Shown here in pieces: positions 46,958-55,201 of a stretch of DNA of 64,000 bases. The notes below the pieces were generated by a model that had not been told where the DNA came from, made no database searches, and saw only the letters and a program-made list of their open reading frames with translations. A program made the translations under genes and the position numbers. Source of the stretch: Methylophaga marina (lineage in GTDB: Bacteria; Pseudomonadota; Gammaproteobacteria; Nitrosococcales; Methylophagaceae); assembly GCF_030296755.1 (NCBI RefSeq), contig NZ_AP027741.1, positions 744,001 through 808,000 of the forward strand. Reading direction: 5' to 3'. Numbering within the stretch: position 1 is the first letter of the stretch; every line of letters begins with the position of its first letter.

Positions 46958-47718
46958 ACCTGATCAATCTTGATTGGTCGCTAATATTGCCTGCCCTCGT
47001 GGCAGGCATGTTAGTTCTGACAACACATGTGCCGTTGGGGCAAGAAGTACTGAAGCGTGGCATTATCTTCATCGATCTTGCTATTGCCCAAATGGCCGCA
47101 CTGGGAGTAATGGCCGCCACCATTTTTATCGGCGATATGCACGGGCCCTGGTTACAAATCAGTGCTGCAGGTAGCGCTCTCACCGCCTCTGTTTTGGTGC
47201 TGTGGTTAGAGAAACGGTATCCTCATATTGTAGAAGCCTTGATCGGCTTATTATTTATTCTGGCGGCCAGTGGTGGAATATTACTGGTTAGTCATGCACC
47301 CCATAGTGATGAGTTACTTCACGATCTATTAGTGGGACAGATTTTATGGGTGACATCGTCTCAATTGATATGGGTTGCTCTGCTTTATGCTGCCTTGTTA
47401 ATTGTCTGGTTCACCATGCGAGCACAGCGTAGCTGGCTTTTTTATATTATCTTTTCATTCACCGTCACGGCCTCTGTGCAATTAGTCGGGGTATATCTGG
47501 TCTTTGCCAGTTTAATTTTGCCAGCCCTTGCCAGCCGCGGTTTTGAGAAACCCCATCATAAGCTCTTGCTTGGTTATGGTATTGGCTTTTTGGGCTATTC
47601 CTTTGGTCTGATATTGGCATTATTGTTTGATGTACCAATGGGAGCGATGACCGTCTGGACCTTATTCGTACTCGTGGTAATAAGTCGCTTTGTTGTGAAG
47701 TGGCTAAATAGGCACTAA
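46954..47718 (+). CDS. Metal ABC transporter permease, ZnuB-like
   Basis: A 254-residue inner-membrane permease with about eight helices of the ABC-3 (zinc/manganese) family: IIFIDLAIAQMAALGVMAA and LVGVYLVFASLILPALASRGF are family segments. It overlaps the substrate-binding gene by four bases, so the two are translated together. No ATP-binding gene follows; the next gene is an unrelated membrane protein. The ATPase must come from elsewhere in the genome. Confidence 0.9.
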   Translation: MNLINLDWSLILPALVAGMLVLTTHVPLGQEVLKRGIIFIDLAIAQMAALGVMAATIFIGDMHGPWLQISAAGSALTASVLVLWLEKRYPHIVEALIGLLFILAASGGILLVSHAPHSDELLHDLLVGQILWVTSSQLIWVALLYAALLIVWFTMRAQRSWLFYIIFSFTVTASVQLVGVYLVFASLILPALASRGFEKPHHKLLLGYGIGFLGYSFGLILALLFDVPMGAMTVWTLFVLVVISRFVVKWLNRH

Positions 47719-47758
47719 GTTTGGTAGATTGTTTCAAAACATCAATCAGGAAAGCAGC

Positions 47759-48103
47759 ATGACCGAATCAACACAAGCCAGTCAGAACACAGTTAAACTG
47801 GTGTACTTATTATTTATCGCTAATATTCTTATTCAGTTTTTAGGCTTTGTTGCAGTCGTGATTGCCTATATTAATAAAGACGATGCTGCGGCATGGTTAC
47901 AGTCACACTATCAGTTTCAGATTCGAACATTCTGGATAGGGTTTCTATATTTGTTTATCGGCGTGCTCTTCGCGTTCTTTTTAGTCGGCTATATGGTCTT
48001 ACTGTTCTGGGTTGTCTGGGTCGTGGTGCGTTGCGTGAAAGGTATGAAATATCTGGATCAACAGCAGCCGCATCCTAATCCAACCAGCTGGCTTTTTGGC
48101 TGA
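47759..48103 (+). CDS. DUF4870-like small membrane protein
   Basis: A 114-residue protein with three membrane helices. TVKLVYLLFIANILIQFLGFVAVVIAYI, HYQFQIRTFWIGFLYLFIG and the later VVVRCVKGMKYLDQQQPHPNP resemble DUF4870 or Tic20-like proteins. I use the ATG at 47759, behind CAGGAAAG, rather than a start 30 bases earlier. The function is unknown. It follows the metal permease by 40 bases and is ended by a terminator. Confidence 0.78.
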   Translation: MTESTQASQNTVKLVYLLFIANILIQFLGFVAVVIAYINKDDAAAWLQSHYQFQIRTFWIGFLYLFIGVLFAFFLVGYMVLLFWVVWVVVRCVKGMKYLDQQQPHPNPTSWLFG

Positions 48104-48111
48104 GAAATGAC

Positions 48112-48135
48112 AAGACCGGGAGGCCCCGGTCTTTT
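48112..48135. terminator. Terminator between DUF4870-like and SDR genes
   Basis: AAGACCGGG and CCCGGTCTT around a four-base loop, followed by TTTT on the plus strand, sit between two convergent genes. Confidence 0.85.
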
Positions 48136-48140
48136 AGGTT

Positions 48141-48899
48141 TTATTGGCGATGAAATGCCATTGGACCATTCGCTTCATGTGTCGGCATAACTTCAATCGT
48201 CGTCACATTAACATGCTCTGGCGTATTCACCAGCCACCATACCGTGTTAGCAATATCTTCAGCATCTAAGGCGCGGGTGCCTTCATAGACTTTATCTGCA
48301 CGAGCTTCGTCCGCTTTAAAACGCACTCTAGAAAACTCCGTTTCGGCATTGCCCGGTTCCACATTCGTCACTCGCACATTCGTGCCTAATAAATCAGCCC
48401 GTGTCGCCAATGAGAATTGTCTGACAAAGGCTTTAGTACCACAGTAAACATTCCCCCCAGGATAAGGCCAATTCCCTGCTACTGAGCCGATATTGATGAT
48501 GTAACCTGATTGACGCTCCGTCATCATCGGTAAAACTGTGCGGGTACAGTAAAGTAAACCTTTGATGTTGGTATCCACCATTTTTTCCCAATCATCTAAA
48601 TTGGTTTCGTGGGCAGGTTCTAAACCTAGTGCCAAACCCGCATTATTTAATAACACATCAATTTTTTTAAATGGCTCTGACAAACTATTAATCGCAGATT
48701 CGACGGCTTTTCTGTCGGTCACATCAAAGCAGCAGGTCGCCACTTTATCTTTACCACCCAGCTCCTGCTGAAGATCGTCTAACCGTTGCTGACGTCGACC
48801 AGTCAGAATTAATTGCCAGCCATGACTGGCAAATAGTCTGGCACAAGCTTCCCCAAACCCAGAGGTAGCGCCGGTAATCATGATCGTCTTACTTGACAT
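48141..48899 (-). CDS. YdfG-type NADP-dependent short-chain dehydrogenase
   Basis: A 252-residue SDR. Cofactor motif ITGATSGFGEACA (near residue 7), NNAGLAL, the catalytic Ser in INIGSVAG and the YCGTKAFVRQFS tyrosine-lysine motif are intact. The C-terminus (IEVMPTHEANGPMAFHR) resembles E. coli YdfG (3-hydroxy acid/serine dehydrogenase). Compare the other SDR in this window, which lacks its Lys. Followed by the 48112-48135 terminator. Confidence 0.9.
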   Translation of the reverse strand: MSSKTIMITGATSGFGEACARLFASHGWQLILTGRRQQRLDDLQQELGGKDKVATCCFDVTDRKAVESAINSLSEPFKKIDVLLNNAGLALGLEPAHETNLDDWEKMVDTNIKGLLYCTRTVLPMMTERQSGYIINIGSVAGNWPYPGGNVYCGTKAFVRQFSLATRADLLGTNVRVTNVEPGNAETEFSRVRFKADEARADKVYEGTRALDAEDIANTVWWLVNTPEHVNVTTIEVMPTHEANGPMAFHRQ

Positions 48900-48924
48900 G
48901 CAATCGACTCCTTATTTTGATTAA

Positions 48925-49782
48925 TCAGGCACCTTCTGAAAACACAATGGTACGTCGACCATTGATAATAATGCGGTGCTCAATATGTGCTTTCACGGCT
49001 CTCGCCAGCACAATACGTTCAATATCTTTTCCCATCATTACCAAATCTTGCGGACTGTTATCATGCTGAACATGTTGTATATCTTGGGCAATAATCGGTC
49101 CCTCATCTAACTCAGCTGTCGCATAGTGAGCTGTAGCACCAATAATTTTAACGCCACGCTCATAAGCCTGATGATACGGCTTCGCCCCTTGGAAGGCTGG
49201 CAAGAACCCGTGGTGAATATTAATAATCCGACCAGAAAACTCGGTGACAAAATCCTCTGATAAAATTTGCATGTAGCGCGCCATGACAATCAAATCAATA
49301 TCAAACTCTGCCAGCAAACGTTTTATCTCAGCTTCTTGTGCTTGTTTGGTTTCAGCCGTTATCGGTAAATGATAGAACGGTTTATCAAACTGGCGCGCCA
49401 TATCCTCTAAATCACGATGATTACCAATGATTAGAGGGATATCACATTTCAGCTCACCTTCTAATTCTCTGAGTAACAAATCGTATGGGCAGTGAGAAGC
49501 TCTTGTCACCAGTAAAGCGACTCGATAAGGCTCTTCGCTGTAGCGAACGGACCAGTTTAAGTCGATAGTGCTTGCAAACTGGCTGAACTCGGCTTCCAGT
49601 TTTTGATGATTAAAATGACCATCATCTTCCAGCTTAATTCGCATGAAATACTGGCCAACTTCAGTATCTGTATATTGCTGGCAGTGCAAAATATTAAATT
49701 GTCTTTCGGCAAAAAAGCTGGTGATACCAGCGACTAAACCTTTTTGGTCTTTACACTGAATAAGGAAAACAATGGCGCTCAT
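48925..49782 (-). CDS. purU: Formyltetrahydrofolate deformylase
   Basis: A 285-residue enzyme releasing formate from 10-formyl-tetrahydrofolate. An ACT domain (residues 1-80, starting IVFLIQCKDQKGLVAGI) is followed by a formyltransferase-fold domain with LVTRASHCPYDLLLR, IIGNHRD, MARYMQILS and the active-site INIHHGFLPAFQGAKPY plus IIGATAHYATAELDEGPIIAQ. It supplies formate for purine synthesis or balances one-carbon folates. Confident call. Confidence 0.96.
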   Translation of the reverse strand: MSAIVFLIQCKDQKGLVAGITSFFAERQFNILHCQQYTDTEVGQYFMRIKLEDDGHFNHQKLEAEFSQFASTIDLNWSVRYSEEPYRVALLVTRASHCPYDLLLRELEGELKCDIPLIIGNHRDLEDMARQFDKPFYHLPITAETKQAQEAEIKRLLAEFDIDLIVMARYMQILSEDFVTEFSGRIINIHHGFLPAFQGAKPYHQAYERGVKIIGATAHYATAELDEGPIIAQDIQHVQHDNSPQDLVMMGKDIERIVLARAVKAHIEHRIIINGRRTIVFSEGA

Positions 49783-49841
49783 GAGGGTTTCCTAAGAAAA
49801 TAATACGGAAAAAAGCTAAATCCTAGCACTGTCACAAGGCT

Positions 49842-50192
49842 TTATGAATATTCATCATATTTGTCATTACGACCTTTGACTTTATCTCGTGGGTATTTAG
49901 CTGCATTTTTTTGCATTTTGCTTTTAATGACTTGATTCAAGTCGATGTCTAAGTCATGACAAAGATAAGCGAGATAAACAGCAACATCGGCTATTTCGTC
50001 CTCTAAATCTTCACGTTTATCGGAGGCTAATCGTTGTTGAACTTCTTCAGCACTCTTCCATTGAAACCATTCCAGTAACTCAGAGGCTTCAATAGATAAT
50101 GAGATGGCGATATCTTTGGGATTATGAAACTGCTCCCAATCTCTTTCACGGCGAAACTCAATAAGCTGCTTAAATAATTCCGGCTCAATCAT
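49842..50192 (-). CDS. MazG-like nucleotide pyrophosphohydrolase
   Basis: A 116-residue all-alpha NTP pyrophosphatase of the MazG/RS21-C6 type. The metal-binding ExxE motif is SIEASELLEWFQW, and EDEIADVAVYLAYL supplies the second E/D pair. It probably cleaves non-canonical or excess dCTP-like nucleotides (housekeeping). The gene overlaps the preceding alpha/beta hydrolase gene by eight bases. Confidence 0.88.
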   Translation of the reverse strand: MIEPELFKQLIEFRRERDWEQFHNPKDIAISLSIEASELLEWFQWKSAEEVQQRLASDKREDLEDEIADVAVYLAYLCHDLDIDLNQVIKSKMQKNAAKYPRDKVKGRNDKYDEYS

Positions 50193-50949
50193 TCTGCAAG
50201 AACTCCTCTACCACCTTTTTAAACTGTTGTGGTCGTTCAGCCTGAACCCAATGACCTGCCTTTTCTATGCCATTAAATTCTGCATGAACAAACTGTGAAG
50301 AAATCTGTTGCCGATCCTGCTCAGTGACATAGTCTGATAATTCACCATAAACAAATAGGCTTGGCATGGTGAATGTTATGTCCTCACACACGGCAGCCAT
50401 TAACTCTGGATAGTTCGCTTTTAACGCAGGCAGATTAATCCGCCATTGAAAAGCCTCGTCTTCAGAACTTAAATTCATCAGTAGAAACTGACGAACAGCC
50501 TTATCAGGAATAGATTGAGCCAATGCATCATCGATTTCACCTCGGCGGGCAAACTGAGACAAATCGAGCGCCATCATGGCATCCATCAGTGGTGTATGCG
50601 CACTGAAGTATTGACGTGGCGCTATATCTACCACAATTAATTTAGATACTTGCTCTGGATACATGCCCGCAAACATCATCGCTACTTTGCCACCAAGAGA
50701 GTGACCAAGAATAGATACTTGCCCTAACTCCATGGCCTCACACAACTCTTTGATATCTTCAGCCATGACAGTGAAATTCTGCTCATCGCTGTGTGGGGAA
50801 CGACCATGATTGCGTAAATCAACGCTAATAACCCGATAAAAACGTGAAAAATACTTTGCCATACTGCGCCAGTTATCCGCAGAGCCAAATAAGCCGTGGA
50901 TAATAATTAAAGGCGTACCTTCACCACTTTCTTGATAATGCAATTTCAT
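50185..50949 (-). CDS. YbfF-like alpha/beta-fold hydrolase
   Basis: A 254-residue esterase-type hydrolase. The oxyanion segment IIIHGLFGSADNWRSMAKYF, the nucleophile elbow ILGHSLGGKVAMMFA (Ser near residue 83) and the final His in IEKAGHWVQAERPQQF form a full catalytic set. The overall match is to E. coli YbfF, an esterase of uncertain natural substrate. It overlaps the MazG-like gene by eight bases and is divergent from the small gene at 51004. Confidence 0.9.
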   Translation of the reverse strand: MKLHYQESGEGTPLIIIHGLFGSADNWRSMAKYFSRFYRVISVDLRNHGRSPHSDEQNFTVMAEDIKELCEAMELGQVSILGHSLGGKVAMMFAGMYPEQVSKLIVVDIAPRQYFSAHTPLMDAMMALDLSQFARRGEIDDALAQSIPDKAVRQFLLMNLSSEDEAFQWRINLPALKANYPELMAAVCEDITFTMPSLFVYGELSDYVTEQDRQQISSQFVHAEFNGIEKAGHWVQAERPQQFKKVVEEFLQND

Positions 50950-51003
50950 TGATAGCTTGTTGAAACGTTATAATCGAACAATTTAAATAAACTGGAGCCT
51001 GAT

Positions 51004-51177
51004 GTGGAAGACGAAACAATTTTGGTGATGCTAGTGAAACAATATGCCGATAAATTTGGCATTACCTTCAGCTCAAAATATCTTGATGATCCTGATAAGA
51101 AACAATTACTGATCACACTGATACAAGAAGCCAATGCGGGTAAGCGCGGTCCAGTCACTGACGACGATCTACAATAA
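51004..51177 (+). CDS. Small acidic conserved-looking protein (57 residues)
   Basis: This is a 57-codon reading frame from a GTG with a GGAG ribosome site seven bases upstream (50994-50997). The product begins with GTG-encoded Met, then EDETILVMLVKQYADKFG, and ends KRGPVTDDDLQ. It is soluble and probably helical, with regular codon usage. The divergent start (55 bases from the hydrolase gene) and the terminator directly after its stop both support it as a true gene. I do not recognise a family. Confidence 0.6.
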   Translation: MEDETILVMLVKQYADKFGITFSSKYLDDPDKKQLLITLIQEANAGKRGPVTDDDLQ

Positions 51178-51206
51178 AAAAAGCCACCGAAAGGTGGCTT
51201 TTTTCT
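51177..51206. terminator. Bidirectional terminator between the 57-residue gene and fabB
   Basis: AAAAAAGCCACC and GGTGGCTTTTTT around a GAAA tetraloop form a perfect stem with runs on both sides. Confidence 0.92.
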
Positions 51207-52424
51207 TTAATCATCCAGTTTCTCGAACACCAGACAGGCATTGGTTCCACCAAAGCCAAAACTGTTCGACATTACTGTCGTCAGTCCAGCGTTATCCACG
51301 CGTTCCCGAAGAATAGGCATGCCTTCCGCTTCGGGATCTAATGTTTCAATATTGGCTGATGCAGCAAGAAAATCATTTTCTAGCATCAACAGACTATAGA
51401 TGGCTTCCTGAACACCGGCAGCACCTAAAGAATGACCTGATAATGATTTTGTTGAGCCAACGGCAGGCATATCCGCGCCAAATGTCTTTTTAATAGCGCC
51501 TAGCTCGGCTAAATCACCTACAGGCGTACTGGTACCATGTGCATTGATGTATTGCACTTTGCCGCGACTCGTAGACATCGCCAGCTGCATACAACGCATC
51601 GCGCCTTCACCTGATGGGGCCACCATATCATAACCATCTGATGTAGCACCGTAACCGGTCAGTTCAGCATAGATTTTGGCACCACGTGCTTTGGCATGTT
51701 CGTATTCTTCGAGTACGAGTACACCACCGCCACCAGCGATAACAAAACCATCACGGTCAGCATCGTAGGCACGCGATGCTTTTTCTGGCGTATCATTATA
51801 TTTGGTGGATAAAGCGCCCATTGCATCAAATAAAGAGCTCATTGACCAATGTTCTTCTTCCCCACCACCAGCAAAGACAATATCTTGTTTGCCTAGTTGA
51901 ATTTGCTCCATAGCCGTACCGATACAGTGTGCACTGGTCGCACAAGCGGATGACATAGAGTAATTGACCCCTTTAATTTTGAAAGGCGTGGCAAGACAAG
52001 CTGAGGTTGTACTACCCATCACTTGGGTAACGCGATAAGGCCCAATACGTTTTAAACCTTTTTCACGCAGGATGTCGGCTGCTTCAACTTGATTCGAAGA
52101 GGAAGCACCACCGGATCCCATAATAAGACCAGTTCGGATATTCGACACCTGCTCCTCGCTTAACCCCGCATCGGCGATCGCTTGCTCCATGGCGATGTAG
52201 GCATAAGCTGCAGCATCGCCCATGAAACGTAATGTTTTACGGTCTATATATTCTTTAAAATCAATATCGATGGTACCCGCAACATGGCTACGAAAGCCCA
52301 TATCCGCATATTCTTGTTTGAAGCGAATACCTGAGCGGCCATGGCGAAGAGACTCTGTCACTGTTTGGGCATCAAGTCCTAAGCAAGAAGTGATACCTAA
52401 CCCTGTAACGACAACACGTTTCAT
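51207..52424 (-). CDS. fabB: Beta-ketoacyl-ACP synthase I FabB
   Basis: A 405-residue condensing enzyme for unsaturated fatty acid elongation. The catalytic Cys is in [15 protein letters not shown] (near residue 163), the His pair in [12 protein letters not shown] (near 298) and [11 protein letters not shown] (near 333), and the C-terminus has [16 protein letters not shown]. All are as in E. coli FabB. It follows fabA by nine bases on the same strand; together they form the anaerobic unsaturated-fatty-acid pair. Confidence 0.97.
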   Translation of the reverse strand: MKRVVVTGLGITSCLGLDAQTVTESLRHGRSGIRFKQEYADMGFRSHVAGTIDIDFKEYIDRKTLRFMGDAAAYAYIAMEQAIADAGLSEEQVSNIRTGLIMGSGGASSSNQVEAADILREKGLKRIGPYRVTQVMGSTTSACLATPFKIKGVNYSMSSACATSAHCIGTAMEQIQLGKQDIVFAGGGEEEHWSMSSLFDAMGALSTKYNDTPEKASRAYDADRDGFVIAGGGGVLVLEEYEHAKARGAKIYAELTGYGATSDGYDMVAPSGEGAMRCMQLAMSTSRGKVQYINAHGTSTPVGDLAELGAIKKTFGADMPAVGSTKSLSGHSLGAAGVQEAIYSLLMLENDFLAASANIETLDPEAEGMPILRERVDNAGLTTVMSNSFGFGGTNACLVFEKLDD

Positions 52425-52433
52425 TATGACATC

Positions 52434-52949
52434 CTAAAAATCATCGGTTGATGTAAACAGACCAACGCGTAAATCTTTTGCAGTATAGATATCGCGCCCA
52501 TCCACAGATACCGTGCCATCAGCAATAGCCAGAACTAGCTTGCGTGCAATAACACGTTTTAAATCAATACGGTAAGTCACTTTTTTGGCTGTTGGTAAGA
52601 CTTGTCCGGTAAATTTCACTTCACCTGAACCTAAAGCCCGTCCTCGACCTGGGTTACCATCCCAAGCTAAGAAAAATCCGACTAGCTGCCACATTGCATC
52701 CAGGCCTAAACATCCTGGCATGACCGGATCACCGGGGAAATGACAATCAAAAAACCAAAGATCAGGATGAATATCCAACTCGGCAATGATTTCGCCTTTA
52801 CCGTAAGCGCCACCCGTATTTGCAATATGAGTAATGCGATCCATCATCAGCATATTGGGTATAGGGAGTTGGGCATTGCCAGGACCAAACATTTCGCCGT
52901 GTCCACATTGCAATAATTCTTCGTATGTAAATGATGATTGCTTACTCAT
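52434..52949 (-). CDS. fabA: 3-hydroxydecanoyl-ACP dehydratase/isomerase FabA
   Basis: A 171-residue hot-dog fold enzyme of exactly the E. coli FabA length. The catalytic His is in [15 protein letters not shown] (near residue 70) and Asp in [15 protein letters not shown] (near 84). It dehydrates 3-hydroxydecanoyl-ACP and isomerises the double bond, the branch point to unsaturated fatty acids. First gene of fabA-fabB. Confidence 0.97.
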   Translation of the reverse strand: MSKQSSFTYEELLQCGHGEMFGPGNAQLPIPNMLMMDRITHIANTGGAYGKGEIIAELDIHPDLWFFDCHFPGDPVMPGCLGLDAMWQLVGFFLAWDGNPGRGRALGSGEVKFTGQVLPTAKKVTYRIDLKRVIARKLVLAIADGTVSVDGRDIYTAKDLRVGLFTSTDDF

Positions 52950-53036
52950 GAATTCTCTTAATTATCCCGCCAATTGGGCCCCGTATAATACCACGATCGT
53001 TTCTAAACCAGAAAAAAACGTCATTCCCATATATAT

Positions 53037-53061
53037 AAAAAAACCACGGTTACGACCGTGG
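53037..53061 (-). terminator. Terminator of the type I secretion operon
   Basis: CCACGGT and ACCGTGG form a stem around TACG and are followed on the minus strand by a T run (complement of 53037-53043). It lies 25 bases after the TolC-like gene. Confidence 0.82.
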
Positions 53062-53085
53062 CCAAAATAATCAATAAATTCTAAT

Positions 53086-54408
53086 TTACTGTTGTATAGC
53101 AATAGTTTGTGCAGTTTCAGGGGCTTTAATATTCAAGCCTTCCAACAGAAGGCCCATACTGTTCAAAATACGATACTGCGCATACAACTCATCATATGAT
53201 GTATTCACCAGTGCTGTCTCAGCTCTAAACACTTCATTTTCAGAATCTAATAAATCGAGCAATGTGCGCTGTCCAAGGCTGAATTGTTGTCTGTAGGCAT
53301 CACGTGACTTTCTACTTGAATCAACATGCTGCTGTCGGTATGACATCTGGCGCCTGACCGTCTCCCAAGCATTCCATGAGAGTCTGGTGCTCTCTTCCAC
53401 TTCACGATAAGTGTTATTACGGATTTCAGCGGCCTGGTTAATAAGAAAGGCGGTTTCCTCACGTCTCGCAGAGTCACGGCCACCATTGAGTAAGTTATAA
53501 CGCAACCTGAGCATAGCTGTAACGTCTTTATCTGTGCCCACTTGACCATCGATATTATGATCAGCACGAGTGCCTACTTCCAAATGTAGATCTGGGTAAA
53601 AAGGCGCTTTCGCTGTGGCATGCTGTGCTCTGGCTGATTCTAAGTCAAAGTTTGCTAGTCTCAATGTTGGGTGATGATCAACGGCTTTAGCGATAGCCTC
53701 TTCTAAATTATCAGGGATAAACTCACCTGGTACTTCCGGCTGCTCCAGTGACTCCGGTGCTTCACCAACGACTCTGATAAACGCGGTTTCAGCATCCCGC
53801 AATTTACTTTCTTCTTCCATTAGATTGGCTTCTGCCAACGCCAGACGACCCAGGCTCTGGTCCATATCCGCACCACGTCCAACCCCGCGTTCACTTCGTA
53901 AAACGATTTGATCATGTGTTCTTTGGTGAGCTTCAAGGTTGGTCTGAGCCAATTCGACAATATTTTGTTGTCGCAACACATTCAGATAGGCATCAACAGC
54001 CTCCAGGCCGGTATTCTCAGCAGCACTGTACACCGCTGAGGCGCGTGAGTTAGTCCTGTACTCTTGTCTCAACACTTCATTTTTGGTTTCCATACCATCG
54101 AAAAGCATTTGACGAAGTTGTAAGCTGGCTTCATCTCTATTTAGTCTGACTTCACCACGACCTGAAGAACGCGTATTAGGATTATCCGTCATTTCCCAAC
54201 CAGTACCTAATGCGAGATCAAGCGTTGGATAATAACCTGCACGGGCTTGGTCAACTTCTTTTGAAACAGCCTGTCTTTCGCTCGCTGCCGCTAAAATATC
54301 AGGATTAGACTCGATAGTTGTCATCACTGCACTCTGCAACGTTTGAGCTGATACACTCGATATCATTACCCAAAGAGGTAGAGTTAAAACTAAATTTTTC
54401 TTCATCAC
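53086..54408 (-). CDS. TolC family outer-membrane channel of a type I secretion system
   Basis: A 440-residue exported protein with a signal peptide (VLTLPLWVMISSVSA) and two similar halves of an OEP/TolC fold. SNPDILAAASERQAVSKEVDQARAGYYPTLDLALG opens the first, and HHPTLRLANFDLESARAQHATAKAPFYPDLHLEVG the second; FSLGQRTLLDLLDSENEVFRAE is the usual late helix. Together with the HlyD and ABC genes upstream it forms a Lap/agglutination-type secretion channel. It follows the regulator gene by 121 bases and may have its own promoter. Confidence 0.92.
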   Translation of the reverse strand: MMKKNLVLTLPLWVMISSVSAQTLQSAVMTTIESNPDILAAASERQAVSKEVDQARAGYYPTLDLALGTGWEMTDNPNTRSSGRGEVRLNRDEASLQLRQMLFDGMETKNEVLRQEYRTNSRASAVYSAAENTGLEAVDAYLNVLRQQNIVELAQTNLEAHQRTHDQIVLRSERGVGRGADMDQSLGRLALAEANLMEEESKLRDAETAFIRVVGEAPESLEQPEVPGEFIPDNLEEAIAKAVDHHPTLRLANFDLESARAQHATAKAPFYPDLHLEVGTRADHNIDGQVGTDKDVTAMLRLRYNLLNGGRDSARREETAFLINQAAEIRNNTYREVEESTRLSWNAWETVRRQMSYRQQHVDSSRKSRDAYRQQFSLGQRTLLDLLDSENEVFRAETALVNTSYDELYAQYRILNSMGLLLEGLNIKAPETAQTIAIQQ

Positions 54409-54529
54409 TTCAAATCCTAATCCTCTTCAGTCGGAGCGTAATACGCTCACTGACTGACCTAAGCTTTATTCCATTGTGCTTAAAAATGACATGGTGTATT
54501 AAAACATAACATTTTGTCGTTTGATATAA

Positions 54530-55201
54530 CTAACGCAAATCTCTGAAAAATATAGCCAGTGACAACCTATCCGGGATATTCATCTTTTGGAAAATGGCTG
54601 TTAAATGTGCTTTGACGGTTCTTTCTGTAATGTTCATTGTTCTGGCGATCATTTTATTTGTCGCCCCGTGACTCACTAGCTCAGCGACTTCTAATTCTTT
54701 CCGGGATAAGCTATCGAGTTTTTGCTGCTGTTCGCTTGAGAGTGTTGGCGCATGATTTAGCTCATCAATCAGACCGGCAATCACATGACGCTCGACCCAG
54801 ACTTCACCCCTCTGAATTAATTCAATTGCTATCAGCAACTTATCATCCAGTAACTCTTCCTGAAAATAGCCTCTGGCCCCTTGCTTTAAAATGGATATCT
54901 GTTCCAATACAGACAATTTTGGACCTAAAATAAGCACCCGCACACGTTCTGCGCTGGCGTCACTTTGACTAAATAAAGATTGAGCCTCACTATTTAGACA
55001 GCTCAAGTGACATAAAATAAGATTCGGTTTTTTCTGAGCAAGTGCCGCCTGTGCTTCATCAACACATGAAAAATCATGCACATCATATTGCTCAGACAAA
55101 ATCTGTTTGATGTGCACAAGTTGATTTGCATCTTGACCGATGCAATAAAGCATTGGGTTGTCTGCCTTCACTGGCATGGTGGGCATGGTCGGATTAATCA
55201 A
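54530..55201 (-). CDS. LuxR-type regulator with a degenerate receiver domain
   Basis: A 223-residue protein with an N-terminal receiver-like domain and a C-terminal LuxR/FixJ helix-turn-helix (LSRKELEVAELVSHGATNKMIARTMNITERTVKAHLTAIFQKMNI). In the receiver the usual acidic pair is GQ and the acceptor Asp is His (LILCHLSCLN), and the switch Lys is missing (GYFQEEL). Control by phosphorylation is therefore unlikely. The start overlaps the hlyD-like stop by four bases, so it is made with the secretion genes and may regulate them or the unseen adhesin. Confidence 0.88.
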   Translation of the reverse strand: MINPTMPTMPVKADNPMLYCIGQDANQLVHIKQILSEQYDVHDFSCVDEAQAALAQKKPNLILCHLSCLNSEAQSLFSQSDASAERVRVLILGPKLSVLEQISILKQGARGYFQEELLDDKLLIAIELIQRGEVWVERHVIAGLIDELNHAPTLSSEQQQKLDSLSRKELEVAELVSHGATNKMIARTMNITERTVKAHLTAIFQKMNIPDRLSLAIFFRDLR

